Below, piece after piece: positions 8,137 through 17,028 of a DNA stretch of 24,451 bases. Source of the DNA: JBBDXA01 sp040902585 (GTDB lineage: Bacteria; Planctomycetota; Phycisphaerae; Phycisphaerales; Phycisphaeraceae). Both the position numbers and the translations under genes were made by a program. The DNA lies in the NCBI GenBank assembly GCA_040902585.1, contig JBBDXA010000144.1:1-24451 (forward strand), written 5' to 3'. The notes beneath the pieces were generated by a model, which worked only from the letters and a program-made list of their open reading frames with translations, was not told the DNA's origin and ran no database searches. Numbering within the stretch: position 1 is the stretch's first letter; each line of letters begins with the position of its first letter.

Positions 8137-9753
8137 CTACGGTTCGGGCGTTCCATCCGCGTGCCAGGTGCCGTCCGCGTGGAAGTGGCCGCCCTTGAGC
8201 TGCGCGGACTGGCTGCTGGCGAGTTTCAGTTCGTACACGCCTTGCAGCACGACCTCATCGCCTTCGCGAAGGCCGCTCTTGATGACGATCCACTGCCCAT
8301 CGCTCACGCCCATGTCCGCCTCGAGACGAATCACCTTGTTCGCATCCTTCGGGTCGCGGCGAAAGAGCACGTGCGCGAGTCCATCCTGAATCACCGCTGA
8401 AACAGGAATCGCAAGCTCAGGCTCGGCCTGGCCATCGGTGATGACTTCGATCTGCGCGGAGACGCCTGCACGGGCCCAGGGAGGAAGGCTTGGAGCACCA
8501 TCCGCGGGAGCACCATCCCGATAGGGTGGTGCTATCGGCGCACGATTCTCTTGTGCCTCGGCCGCCCCAGCAGGCTTTAGACTCTCAGCACCACCCTGCC
8601 GGGATGTTGCTCCCGGCGCAGGTGCTCCTAAAATCTCAATCGTCCGCTGCTGGGCGTCCGCCTCAAGGCCCAGCGAAAGCGTCGCGGGCAGTGCAACGCT
8701 GTTCACATTCGTCCGAACATCCGGCGCGAGTATGCTCGCGCTCAATCCATCACGCAGGAACGTCAAATCACTCTGCGGGGCAATCGCGCGAAAGCGGATC
8801 GCGGCAGGATCGACCGTCGAGAGAATCAGCGTGCCCGTCTCCGCCCATGTGCCGTTGGTCACGGGTGTGAATTCGACGACACCGGCCTGCATCGCGCGCA
8901 GCTCGAGTCGATCCAGCGTGCGCCACATGGGCATCGCTTCATTTTCCGCCCCTGGCCGAACCAGTTCACTCACGCTGTAGCCCGTCACCGAAGCAGCATG
9001 TGAAAACGCCACATCGAACGATTTCGCAATCGCCTCAGCCGTCACCGGCTGCCCCGTCGCAAACGCGTAAAGCAGCGGCATCGTCTGCTCATAACGCATC
9101 AACTCCGACTCCAGCAGAATCCGGCTCTCGGCCAGCTCCGCGACTTCTTCGTGGACCTTCGCATCTTCCTTCATCGCCTCGGCAAGCTGGGCGCGCGTAG
9201 CGGCAAGTTCCGAAGCGCCGCCGCCACCCGCTGCGATGAGCTTGTGTACCTCCGCCTCACGCGCCTTCCACACCGCGATGATTTCATCGTTGCGCATCTG
9301 GTGCTCAGCCACCGCTTTCTCGCGTTGCTTCACCGCGTCGAGCCTTCGCAGCGTCAGGCGGATCGTCGTCGCTTCACTCGAAAGCTTTTGCTGGAGTTCG
9401 CGCCACTGCGGCGAATCGATCCGCGCCAAGGGCTGGCCCAGCGCGACGGGGTCGTATTGCTGCACGAGCAGTTCGATGCGGCCTGGCATCGCGACGTGGT
9501 ACTCGCGCCGGGCGTGGGGCAGGCGTTCGAATCGCCCGGGATATCGCCGGGTGACCGACACGCGGCGCGACTCGACCTTGGCGAAGGTGATGCCCAGGTT
9601 CTGCCGGACTGCGGGTGGTATGTCGATGCGATTCGATGGCGGCGGCACCGCTTCACCTTGGGCGGCAGGCGCAACCGGGGCACTGCCTTTGCTGCACGCA
9701 ACGAGTGCAAACGAAAGAACCGAGAGAACAATAAACGTGGCCATGCGTGTCAT
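8137..9753 (-). CDS. RND efflux periplasmic adaptor lipoprotein (CusB/CzcB-like)
   Basis: This 538-residue membrane-fusion protein links the RND pump to the outer-membrane channel. It has a lipoprotein signal with lipobox LVAC (Cys20), an N-terminal barrel-sandwich part (YHVAMPGRIELLVQQYDPVALGQPLARI), a coiled-coil hairpin at about 120-220 rich in Glu, Ala and Lys, then beta-barrel and membrane-proximal domains (AIPVSAVIQDGLAHVLFRR). ATG 9753 overlaps the stop of the TolC-type gene by four bases (ATGA), pointing to translational coupling. Residues 379-421 come from a palindromic element and add a Gly/Ala/Pro-rich stretch in what looks like a beta-barrel loop, just before ARAGVSAQIEV. Without it the protein has ordinary family length. 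The C-terminus has one HFHADGTWHADG stretch that could bind metal. Confidence 0.92.
   Translation of the reverse strand: MTRMATFIVLSVLSFALVACSKGSAPVAPAAQGEAVPPPSNRIDIPPAVRQNLGITFAKVESRRVSVTRRYPGRFERLPHARREYHVAMPGRIELLVQQYDPVALGQPLARIDSPQWRELQQKLSSEATTIRLTLRRLDAVKQREKAVAEHQMRNDEIIAVWKAREAEVHKLIAAGGGGASELAATRAQLAEAMKEDAKVHEEVAELAESRILLESELMRYEQTMPLLYAFATGQPVTAEAIAKSFDVAFSHAASVTGYSVSELVRPGAENEAMPMWRTLDRLELRAMQAGVVEFTPVTNGTWAETGTLILSTVDPAAIRFRAIAPQSDLTFLRDGLSASILAPDVRTNVNSVALPATLSLGLEADAQQRTIEILGAPAPGATSRQGGAESLKPAGAAEAQENRAPIAPPYRDGAPADGAPSLPPWARAGVSAQIEVITDGQAEPELAIPVSAVIQDGLAHVLFRRDPKDANKVIRLEADMGVSDGQWIVIKSGLREGDEVVLQGVYELKLASSQSAQLKGGHFHADGTWHADGTPEP
8492..8617. repeat. Palindromic element family A inside the adaptor gene
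   Basis: A composite element. GGAGCACCATC at 8492 is followed by a complete palindrome at 8505-8533 with the tail CTATCGGCGC. A spacer of about 50 bases follows, then a facing palindrome at 8587-8613. On the coding strand it reads GATSRQGGA first and APPYRDGAPADGAP second, with no frame change. Its ends and tail match the copy in the RND pump gene (6392-6510). Confidence 0.9.
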
Positions 9754-11162
9754 CGCAAAGGCTCCTTGTTGGAAAGATTCTTTAAGACCGGTGTGCGCGG
9801 CGGCGGCTGAATGAGCGATCGCAACACACTTGCCGCCTTCGCTTCCGACAGGTGCGCCTCCAGCCCGCTCAGCTTCGCTTCATGCGATCGCGTCAACGCA
9901 TCGAGCGTGAGCAGCACATCCAGTTCGCCCAGTTCCGCCTGCTTGTTCAAGTCGGTGATTTGCTGATCAACCAGCGGCGCGACGACGGTTTCAATATGCG
10001 CTCTTCTCAACTGCGCCCCGTCAGCCTGAGCGCGGGCCTGGGCGGCGGCGTGCAGCAGGGTTTCATATTCCCCTTCCAGCGACGCCATCGCCGCGTCGCG
10101 GGCCGCACGAGCCTCGGCAATTTCCCTGCGATTACCGTTAAAAACAGGGATCGGCACACTCAGCGTCAGGCCCGCTTTCCAGTTGCCCTCATCCCATTCG
10201 CTGGCCGGGCCGAGCTTCAGGTCGGGGAACTGCTTACGCACCGCCAGGCGCAGCGCCTGCTCGGCGACTTCATACGCCGCCGCGGCCAGCAGCAGGCGCG
10301 GATGCTGGAGAACCGCCGAGGTATCACCGCTCGCGGCCGCGCCTGGGGAAATCGACAGCGAGGGCACGAGCGTGATCTGTGCCTGCGGCGCGAGGCCGAG
10401 CAGTGCCTTGATGGATAGCTCCTGCCGCGTTGCGTCGGCGCGCAGGCTGCTCAGTTCGCCTTGCCTTGCCGCCTGTTCGATCCGGATCGCGCGCTCGGCG
10501 GTGATGCTGATCTTGCCGAACTTGCGCTGCTGGCCCGAAATGCGAACCGCTTCATCGACCCGCTTGAGATACTGCTCCTCAAGCGTGATGCGCTCCAGCG
10601 CTGCCGACCATTCCAGCCAGGCGAGTCGCAGTTCCTTCAGCGTGTCAGCCTCTTCATGATTCGCCCGGCGAATCTCCACATCACCCTCGGCGATCGCCTT
10701 GTCCTTTTCGATGGCGAGCCGGCCGGAGATGGGAATGGTGAAGGCGATCGAGCCGGCGAGCACCCAGGGCTTGTCCATGTTCTGGACGAAACGGAGGAGT
10801 TCGAAATCAAGCTCGGGATCATCCCATCGGCCCGCTTCTTTCGCGCCCATGATGGGGATGCTGGCTTTGAGGCGGGCGACGCGCAGGTGCGGATTGAAGA
10901 CGAGGGCGACGACCTCGGCATCGCGCAGCGTGAGGCCGAGCTGCGGCGCGTAGAGTCGGCCGATGGAGCCGTGCGCTTTGCCGAGCTCTTGGAGATACGG
11001 CTTCACCGCGGCCGAGTTGGGATCGCGCGCCAGCCAGATCGCGTGATGGGCTTGAAGGTCAGGCTTGATCGGGTTGTAACTCTGGCAGCCGATGACGAAC
11101 AGGACGAGCGGGGTGAGCAGGCTCGCGGCGAAGGCCGGTCGGTTGCGCATGCAGGAGCGCAT
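9750..11162 (-). CDS. TolC-family outer-membrane efflux lipoprotein (CusC/CzcC-like)
   Basis: This 470-residue outer-membrane channel completes the tripartite metal exporter. A lipoprotein signal ends in VIGC (Cys26). The body holds the long alpha-helical repeats of the family, with GLTLRDAEVVALVFNPHLRVARLKA near the start and the second half beginning around a repeated LRLAVRKQFPDLKLG motif. It ends in a helical stretch followed by LRSLIQPPPRTPV. ATG 11162 is chosen because CGAGGA lies six bases upstream; a TTG at 11177 would extend the frame but overlaps that ribosome site. The stop overlaps the start of the adaptor gene by four bases. The gene lies 89 bases after the small His/Cys-rich gene. 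Confidence 0.92.
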   Translation of the reverse strand: MRSCMRNRPAFAASLLTPLVLFVIGCQSYNPIKPDLQAHHAIWLARDPNSAAVKPYLQELGKAHGSIGRLYAPQLGLTLRDAEVVALVFNPHLRVARLKASIPIMGAKEAGRWDDPELDFELLRFVQNMDKPWVLAGSIAFTIPISGRLAIEKDKAIAEGDVEIRRANHEEADTLKELRLAWLEWSAALERITLEEQYLKRVDEAVRISGQQRKFGKISITAERAIRIEQAARQGELSSLRADATRQELSIKALLGLAPQAQITLVPSLSISPGAAASGDTSAVLQHPRLLLAAAAYEVAEQALRLAVRKQFPDLKLGPASEWDEGNWKAGLTLSVPIPVFNGNRREIAEARAARDAAMASLEGEYETLLHAAAQARAQADGAQLRRAHIETVVAPLVDQQITDLNKQAELGELDVLLTLDALTRSHEAKLSGLEAHLSEAKAASVLRSLIQPPPRTPVLKNLSNKEPLR

Positions 11163-11168
11163 GGTGTG

Positions 11169-11174
11169 TCCTCG
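11169..11174 (-). promoter_or_regulatory. Shine-Dalgarno of the TolC-type gene
   Basis: CGAGGA on the minus strand lies six bases before ATG 11162. It decides this start over the TTG at 11177, which would place the ribosome site inside the gene. Confidence 0.65.
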
Positions 11175-11251
11175 CAAACGGTGAACGATTCGGAGTCACC
11201 AACGCGAACAGAGCGATCGCGCGGCGAAGACGATTCACGTTTGGCGAGGGT

Positions 11252-11674
11252 TCAGATGAGAAGAATGGTGGCGCGCAGTGAACAACACTGGTCGCGCGGC
11301 GGACCGTGATCGAGAGAGAGGTCGAAGGCGGGAAAGTGCGAAGCCGCGAGCGGCTGGGGCTGAAGCAGCGCGGGCAGCAAGGTGACCTGCGGGAGCAGCG
11401 CGATGGAGAAATCGGTGGACTTCTGCACGAGCAGTTCGCCGCTGACGACGGGTGTGTCGTTGCAGGGCTCGTCGTGGGTGACAGGTGAGGGCGCGTTCGT
11501 CTGGGCGTGCTGATGATCGTGGTGTCCGCCGCAGGCCGGCTGCGAATGGACCTTCGCCGCCAGGGCCGTGTGCCCTTGATCGCACTGACAAAGCGAAAGC
11601 AGCGGCCCGATCGAAAGCCAGGCGACGAGGTAGGTCGCCAGCAAGGCGGTCGAGATGAAGCCGGTCCTGCTCAT
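11252..11674 (-). CDS. Small His/Cys-rich membrane or secreted protein, first gene of the efflux locus
   Basis: A protein of 140 residues with an N-terminal hydrophobic segment (STALLATYLVAWLSIGPLLSL) that could be a signal peptide or membrane anchor. CQCDQGH and CGGHHDHQHAQ follow, and CC lies near the end (DQCCSL). This composition suggests metal binding outside the cytoplasm. I do not recognise a family. ATG 11674 is chosen because it opens into the hydrophobic segment; an ATG at 11719 adds 15 residues that do not look like a signal and would have GAGG touching the start codon. It is the first gene on the strand before TolC, adaptor and pump, so it may sense or chaperone the exported metal. 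Confidence 0.65.
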   Translation of the reverse strand: MSRTGFISTALLATYLVAWLSIGPLLSLCQCDQGHTALAAKVHSQPACGGHHDHQHAQTNAPSPVTHDEPCNDTPVVSGELLVQKSTDFSIALLPQVTLLPALLQPQPLAASHFPAFDLSLDHGPPRDQCCSLRATILLI

Positions 11675-11794
11675 GCTTCTATGGTACGCGGGAAGGCGGG
11701 AGAAGGTTTTCCCATGCATCCTCGGCGTTTTCGCCCGGGTCCAAAAGCAGCGCCCGCAAGCAGGAACACGCGGGAAGGCCCGGGAAAGAAAAAA

Positions 11795-11867
<73 letters not shown>

Positions 11868-11939
11868 AAATCACAAGTTGTCGAGGAACCCACCTGCGGC
11901 AGTATGGTAGAAAGCGGGGGAGAAGTGTCAAGTGATGCG

Positions 11940-13631
11940 TTATCGCGGGGCGATCCGCAGCAGCGTGTACATCGGCGTCCTACCATCGTCGTACAGCCCA
12001 AACGGCATCTCCTGAAACAACCGCCCGCGCCGGATCAGGAACTCACGCATCGGCTTCACCGTTGACATGAAACAAATCACCCACGTCTGCTCGCGCGGCA
12101 ACAACATGTCCGGATTCGCCATGATCGCTTCGTATCGCTGCTGCCCCACCTTGCGCGGCGTGTTGTAGACGAACGTGTCCAGATCATCGACCTTCACATA
12201 CGTGATGGGCCCCTGGTAGCCGTACATCCGCAGGCCGATTTCATCAGGCGGCTGAAAGTCTTCGGCGAAGGTCCAGTCCGGCAAGATCACCACATCGCGC
12301 TCAGCCTTGTGCTGCATCAGCACCGCCACCGCGTCGCGCAGGCCCGACTCGCCATTGCGGTACTTCATCGCCTTCGGCGCGGTCAGCCCGAGGAGCACGA
12401 CCAGCACCATCACCGCCACCATCGGCCCTGCCGCGCGCAGGTACATCAAACCGAGAATCACCATCGGCACCACCACCGGCAGCGAATACCGCAGCACCCA
12501 GCCCGGCTTCACCAGCAGCGAACCGAACAGCGGCACGAAGAGCGCAAAGCCCACGATGAGCGCCAGGTAGACCGCCCGCTCCTTGGCGAACCACCAGGAA
12601 GTCCAGAAGTGCGTGGCATGACTGGCATGGGATGCATGGGTGGCATGGGTGCCATGGGCAAGCGTAGTCTTCGGAGCTTGCCCGTGCCGATTGCCTGAGA
12701 ACAACCGCTTCAACCTCGGCGGCACCCCCGGCAACCAGAACGCCGCGATCAGGGGAATCACACACAACACGCCAAACGCCCTTAGTCCGAGCATATCGCC
12801 CAGGGCATCAAACCCATCCACAAACCCCGTCGGCGGCGGAATCCACCAGCTCCCTTTCATGCCGCCTGTCAGAAGGCGCACGAAGAGCGCGAGGATCGGA
12901 GCCGCGCCGATGCCTGCCAATACAAACGCCAGCAGCACCTGCCAGCGTCTGCGTCGCACCGGCCCGCCGAAGAGAAAATCAGCCGCGGCATACACAACCT
13001 GCGCGGCGACGATGAACATGGCGTAGTAATGCGAGAGGAACAGGCCGACGGTGGCCAGGACGTAACCGAGGAGGTTGATCTTGCCGCCTGATTTGCACAG
13101 GCGGTAGAAGAAGGTGATGGAGAGCACGGTGAAGAAAACGAACAGCATGTACGGCCGTGCGTCGCGCGAGTGATGAATGAGCAGCGGGTTAAGCGCGATC
13201 ATGAGCGTGGCGACGGCTGCGCCGATGCGGCCCATAAAGGTACGGGCGCACCACCACACGGCTGGAATCGTGGCGATGCCAAAGAGACACGCGGGCATGC
13301 GCAGCACCGTTTCCGAAGGCATCTGTCCGCCGGAGAAAAGGCGGACGAGCAATTGATACAGCGGCGGCTGCGGGTCTTGTGATGTGGTGAAGCTCGCAAC
13401 CAGTTCGCGGCGCGCGGTGATGATGGTGGTCAGTTCATCGGACCAGAGAGGCCGGGCGGCGAGGTTGGACGCGCGGAAGAAACCACCGGCGAGGGTACAG
13501 AGCGCGAGCCAGACCCATTCGCCCAGCGTGGTGCGCTGCGGCGTGAGTTCACTGGACAAGGCCGCCCGCTGCTGAGGGGGAACAGGCGTCTCATCGTCCA
13601 CAGAAAGAGTCGGTGCGTTATCGGCGCTCAT
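11940..13631 (-). CDS. GT39-like membrane glycosyltransferase (ArnT/PMT type)
   Basis: This 563-residue multi-pass membrane protein resembles lipid-linked-sugar glycosyltransferases. After a soluble N-tail of about 35 residues there is a first membrane helix. The WSDE motif with D65/E66 follows in the first outer loop, where the family keeps its catalytic acid. DPQPPLYQLL (86-95) and HHSRDARPYM are also typical. About ten more hydrophobic helices follow, and then a soluble C-terminal domain. ATG 13631 is chosen because residues before it in the open frame (to 13757) come from an upstream repeat. Residues 315-341 (HGTHATHASH-like) come from a repeat element inside the gene and lie in a loop between membrane segments. 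The acceptor is unknown; protein or cell-envelope glycan is possible. Confidence 0.85.
   Translation of the reverse strand: MSADNAPTLSVDDETPVPPQQRAALSSELTPQRTTLGEWVWLALCTLAGGFFRASNLAARPLWSDELTTIITARRELVASFTTSQDPQPPLYQLLVRLFSGGQMPSETVLRMPACLFGIATIPAVWWCARTFMGRIGAAVATLMIALNPLLIHHSRDARPYMLFVFFTVLSITFFYRLCKSGGKINLLGYVLATVGLFLSHYYAMFIVAAQVVYAAADFLFGGPVRRRRWQVLLAFVLAGIGAAPILALFVRLLTGGMKGSWWIPPPTGFVDGFDALGDMLGLRAFGVLCVIPLIAAFWLPGVPPRLKRLFSGNRHGQAPKTTLAHGTHATHASHASHATHFWTSWWFAKERAVYLALIVGFALFVPLFGSLLVKPGWVLRYSLPVVVPMVILGLMYLRAAGPMVAVMVLVVLLGLTAPKAMKYRNGESGLRDAVAVLMQHKAERDVVILPDWTFAEDFQPPDEIGLRMYGYQGPITYVKVDDLDTFVYNTPRKVGQQRYEAIMANPDMLLPREQTWVICFMSTVKPMREFLIRRGRLFQEMPFGLYDDGRTPMYTLLRIAPR
12611..12689. 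repeat. Repeat element family B inside the glycosyltransferase gene
   Basis: TGGCATG-type units at 12614-12656 lead into a hairpin, GGGCAAGC at 12656-12663 with GCTTGCCC at 12676-12683. The block from GGGTGCCATGGG through the hairpin is a near copy, in inverse orientation, of 13799-13836. On the coding strand it gives a low-complexity His/Ala/Thr/Ser peptide without breaking the frame. Confidence 0.75.
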
Positions 13632-13734
13632 CGTGCTTGTGCCATGCGGGTCTAGTGTCTGATGGTATCGGCACAATACGCGGCGCGGTGTGACGGGTGT
13701 GATCGCGGGGGAAGGCGAGCGAGAGATTATCGGT

Positions 13735-13836
13735 TGCATGGGTGCCTTGGGTGCCATGACCCGTGCATTGACACGCTAATCGCCTGCCGAATCACACGGG
13801 TAAGCTCCGCAGACTCCGCTTACCCATGGCACCCGA
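13735..13836. repeat. Intergenic repeat element family B
   Basis: This element lies in the 328-base gap between the divergent glycosyltransferase and pgk genes. GCATGGGTGCC and GGGTGCCATGACCCGTG units lie at 13736-13766. A hairpin follows, GGGTAAGC at 13798-13805 against GCTTACCC at 13818-13825, and then ATGGCACCC. The second part is the reverse complement of the element inside the glycosyltransferase gene, with a few substitutions. The rest of the gap holds the pgk leader, and I see no convincing promoter. Confidence 0.75.
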
Positions 13837-13947
13837 GCGGGCAGGACTCGAAGCACCTGATTATCGGTCATGCGTAGGATCACCGTTCCGCCGAACCGGC
13901 ATTTACAGCCTTTCCACGCTAAGATGCCCGGCCCGACTATTTACTTT

Positions 13948-13951
13948 GGAG
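13948..13951 (+). promoter_or_regulatory. Shine-Dalgarno of pgk
   Basis: GGAG eight bases before ATG 13960 fixes the pgk start and argues against the longer frame beginning at 13870. Confidence 0.6.
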
Positions 13952-13959
13952 CAATCATC

Positions 13960-15168
<1,209 letters not shown>

Positions 15169-15171
15169 AGA

Positions 15172-15247
15172 GAAGGGCCAAGGGTGGAGGGCCAAGGGAT
15201 AAGGGGAAGAGGTTCCTACCCCTCGGCCCTTGGCCCTTCGCCCTTCC
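15172..15247. terminator. Inverted repeat between convergent pgk and mgsA (family F)
   Basis: The left half has AGGGCCAAGGG twice, and the right half (from 15213) has the complement CCCTTGGCCCTTCGCCC. It occupies almost the whole 83-base space between two convergent stop codons, so it could end transcription from both sides. There is no T-run of the classic intrinsic type. It could equally be one more dispersed palindromic repeat. Confidence 0.55.
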
Positions 15248-15251
15248 CCCC

Positions 15252-15626
15252 TCAACCCTTTTCGCCCGTCGCCATAATCACCAGCTCCGCCGTCGCCACG
15301 TTCGTCGCCATCGGCACGTTGTGTACGTTGCACACGCGCATCAGGCCCTGAATATCCGGGTCGTGCGGATGGGCTGAGAGCGGATCGACGAGAAAGATCA
15401 CAGCCTGCACCTGCCCCACCGCGGCCCGCGCCGCAATCTGCGCATCGCCGCCCAGCGGGCCTGAAAGCAGTCGCTCGATCTTCAGGCCGGTCGCGTCGGA
15501 TATGCGTCCGCCGGTGGTGCCGGTGCCGATGAGCGTAAAACCCGCAAGCCTGTCTTTGTGCCGCTGGCAGAAGGCGACCATGGCGTCTTTCCTGCCGTCG
15601 TGTGCGATGAGCGCGATGGTGATCAT
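15252..15626 (-). CDS. mgsA: Methylglyoxal synthase
   Basis: This 124-residue cytoplasmic enzyme turns dihydroxyacetone phosphate into methylglyoxal and phosphate, bypassing lower glycolysis when phosphate is scarce. It starts IALIAHDGRKD (His9, Asp10). It has GTGTTGG at the phosphate-binding site, GPLGGDAQ with the catalytic Asp61, and FLVDPLSAHPHDPDI, followed by CNVHNVPMATNVATAE. Length fits the short, Bacillus-like form. ATG 15626 is preferred because it gives the usual N-terminus; ATG 15635 adds three residues, and neither has a clear ribosome site. It is divergent from the flavoprotein gene, with at most 61 bases between starts. Confidence 0.93.
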   Translation of the reverse strand: MITIALIAHDGRKDAMVAFCQRHKDRLAGFTLIGTGTTGGRISDATGLKIERLLSGPLGGDAQIAARAAVGQVQAVIFLVDPLSAHPHDPDIQGLMRVCNVHNVPMATNVATAELVIMATGEKG

Positions 15627-15687
15627 GGTGAGCATGTTAACCGCGCGGAATGTCGAATGTCGCAACCCAAATGATATTCTCTTCGCC

Positions 15688-17028
15688 GTGACCGACACCT
15701 GCGACATCGCGATCATCGGCGGCGGCGCGGCAGGCCTTGCCGGCGCCATCTTCGCAGCCCAGACCAACCGCGATGCGAAAGTCGTCATCCTCGACGGTGC
15801 TAAACACCTCGGCGCGAAGATCCTCGTCAGCGGCGGCGGCAGGTGTAATGTCACGCATCAACGCGTCATCGCCAAGGACTTTTGCGGCACGCCGAGCTTC
15901 GTCCGCCACGTGCTCGCGGCCTTCGGTGTGGACCGCGCCGTCGAATGGTTCCAGTCGCTCGGCGTGACACTCAAGCAGGAGGAAACGGGCAAGCTGTTTC
16001 CCGTGACCGATAAGGCTCACACCGTGCTCGAGGCGCTGGTCGCGCGATGCCGGGAACTGGGCGTGACGATTCTTGAAGACCATCGTGTAAGCGAAATACA
16101 AAAACCTTCAGGCCTCGGCCCTTCCGCGCCGAGCCCCTTCCGCATCACCCACACGCACAGCTCTCTCCTCGCCCACCGCCTCATCCTCGCCACCGGCGGC
16201 CGCTCGCTCCCCAAGACCGGCAGCGACGGCAGCGGCTGGACACTCGTGCAATCGCTCGGACACACCGTCACGCCAACCTACCCCGCGCTGGTCCCGCTGG
16301 TGCTCGATCCATCCTTCTTTCACGCGGAGATTTCCGGCCTTTCAATGGAGGTGACGCTTTCGACCTTCGGCGCGACGGGAGCACCCTCTGGAGCACCACC
16401 CTGTCGGGATGGTGCTCCCGCTGGCAAACTCCTCGATCGTCGCACCGGCAGCCTGCTCTTCACGCACTTCGGTATCAGCGGGCCCGTCGTGATGGATGCC
16501 AGCCGGTTCTGGACCATCGCGAAGGCCGACGGCCGGGAACCGCGCCTGCGATGTTCGCTGGTGGCGGACATGGATTTCACGCAGGTTGAGTTGAAGTTGA
16601 TCGAACAGGCGACCGCCGCGCCTAAACGAACGGTGATGAACTGGCTCACCGCCCGCTTCCCCGCCCGGCTCGCCGAAGCGCTGCTGCGATACGTTTCGAT
16701 CGAACCTTCCCTCGCGCTCGGACAGCTTCCGCGCGAACAGCGGCGAGCACTCGTTCACGCCCTGACCGATCTCGACCTGCCCGTCACGCAGGATCGCGGC
16801 TGGAACTACGCTGAAGTCACGGCCGGCGGCGTACCGCTCAGTGAGGTTCACTATCGCGACATGCAGTCCCGCGCGGTGCCCGGACTTTTTCTCGTGGGCG
16901 AAATCCTCGACTGCGACGGGCGCATCGGCGGGTTCAACTTCCAGTGGGCGTGGGCGACAGGTTTTCTCGCGGGAAGGGCGGCAGGGGCACCTGCGGTGCA
17001 CCCGCTAAACGAGGGGGAAACTACATGA
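15688..17028 (+). CDS. BaiN/HI0933-family FAD-dependent oxidoreductase
   Basis: This 446-residue flavoprotein is of the YhiN/HI0933 type. It has the N-terminal FAD-binding GGGAAG (11-16), the family signature GGGRCNVTH, an ATGGRSLPKTG segment, LLFTHFGISGPVV, and the C-terminal FAD-contacting GEILDCDGRIGGFNFQWAWATGF. Family members are predicted NAD(P)/FAD oxidoreductases, and one member acts on bile-acid intermediates. The role here is unknown. GTG 15688 is chosen because it directly precedes the FAD motif; an upstream in-frame ATG at 15634 would overlap the mgsA start. Residues 231-246 come from a palindromic element inserted in a predicted beta-hairpin loop. The stop overlaps the convergent acetyltransferase gene by eight bases. 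Confidence 0.92.
   Translation: MTDTCDIAIIGGGAAGLAGAIFAAQTNRDAKVVILDGAKHLGAKILVSGGGRCNVTHQRVIAKDFCGTPSFVRHVLAAFGVDRAVEWFQSLGVTLKQEETGKLFPVTDKAHTVLEALVARCRELGVTILEDHRVSEIQKPSGLGPSAPSPFRITHTHSSLLAHRLILATGGRSLPKTGSDGSGWTLVQSLGHTVTPTYPALVPLVLDPSFFHAEISGLSMEVTLSTFGATGAPSGAPPCRDGAPAGKLLDRRTGSLLFTHFGISGPVVMDASRFWTIAKADGREPRLRCSLVADMDFTQVELKLIEQATAAPKRTVMNWLTARFPARLAEALLRYVSIEPSLALGQLPREQRRALVHALTDLDLPVTQDRGWNYAEVTAGGVPLSEVHYRDMQSRAVPGLFLVGEILDCDGRIGGFNFQWAWATGFLAGRAAGAPAVHPLNEGETT
16378..16420. repeat. Palindromic element family A inside the flavoprotein gene
   Basis: GGGAGCACC at 16378 is followed by CTCT and a full palindrome at 16390-16418, GGAGCACCACCCTG then TCGGGATGGTGCTCC. It encodes GAPSGAPPCRDGAPAG in frame. 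This is the single-copy form of the composite also seen at 8492 and 23497. Confidence 0.9.

Noticed and set aside
11675..11794. Metal-responsive promoter or operator ahead of the efflux locus
   Set aside because: No clear dyad or promoter hexamers can be made out, and no regulator gene adjoins.
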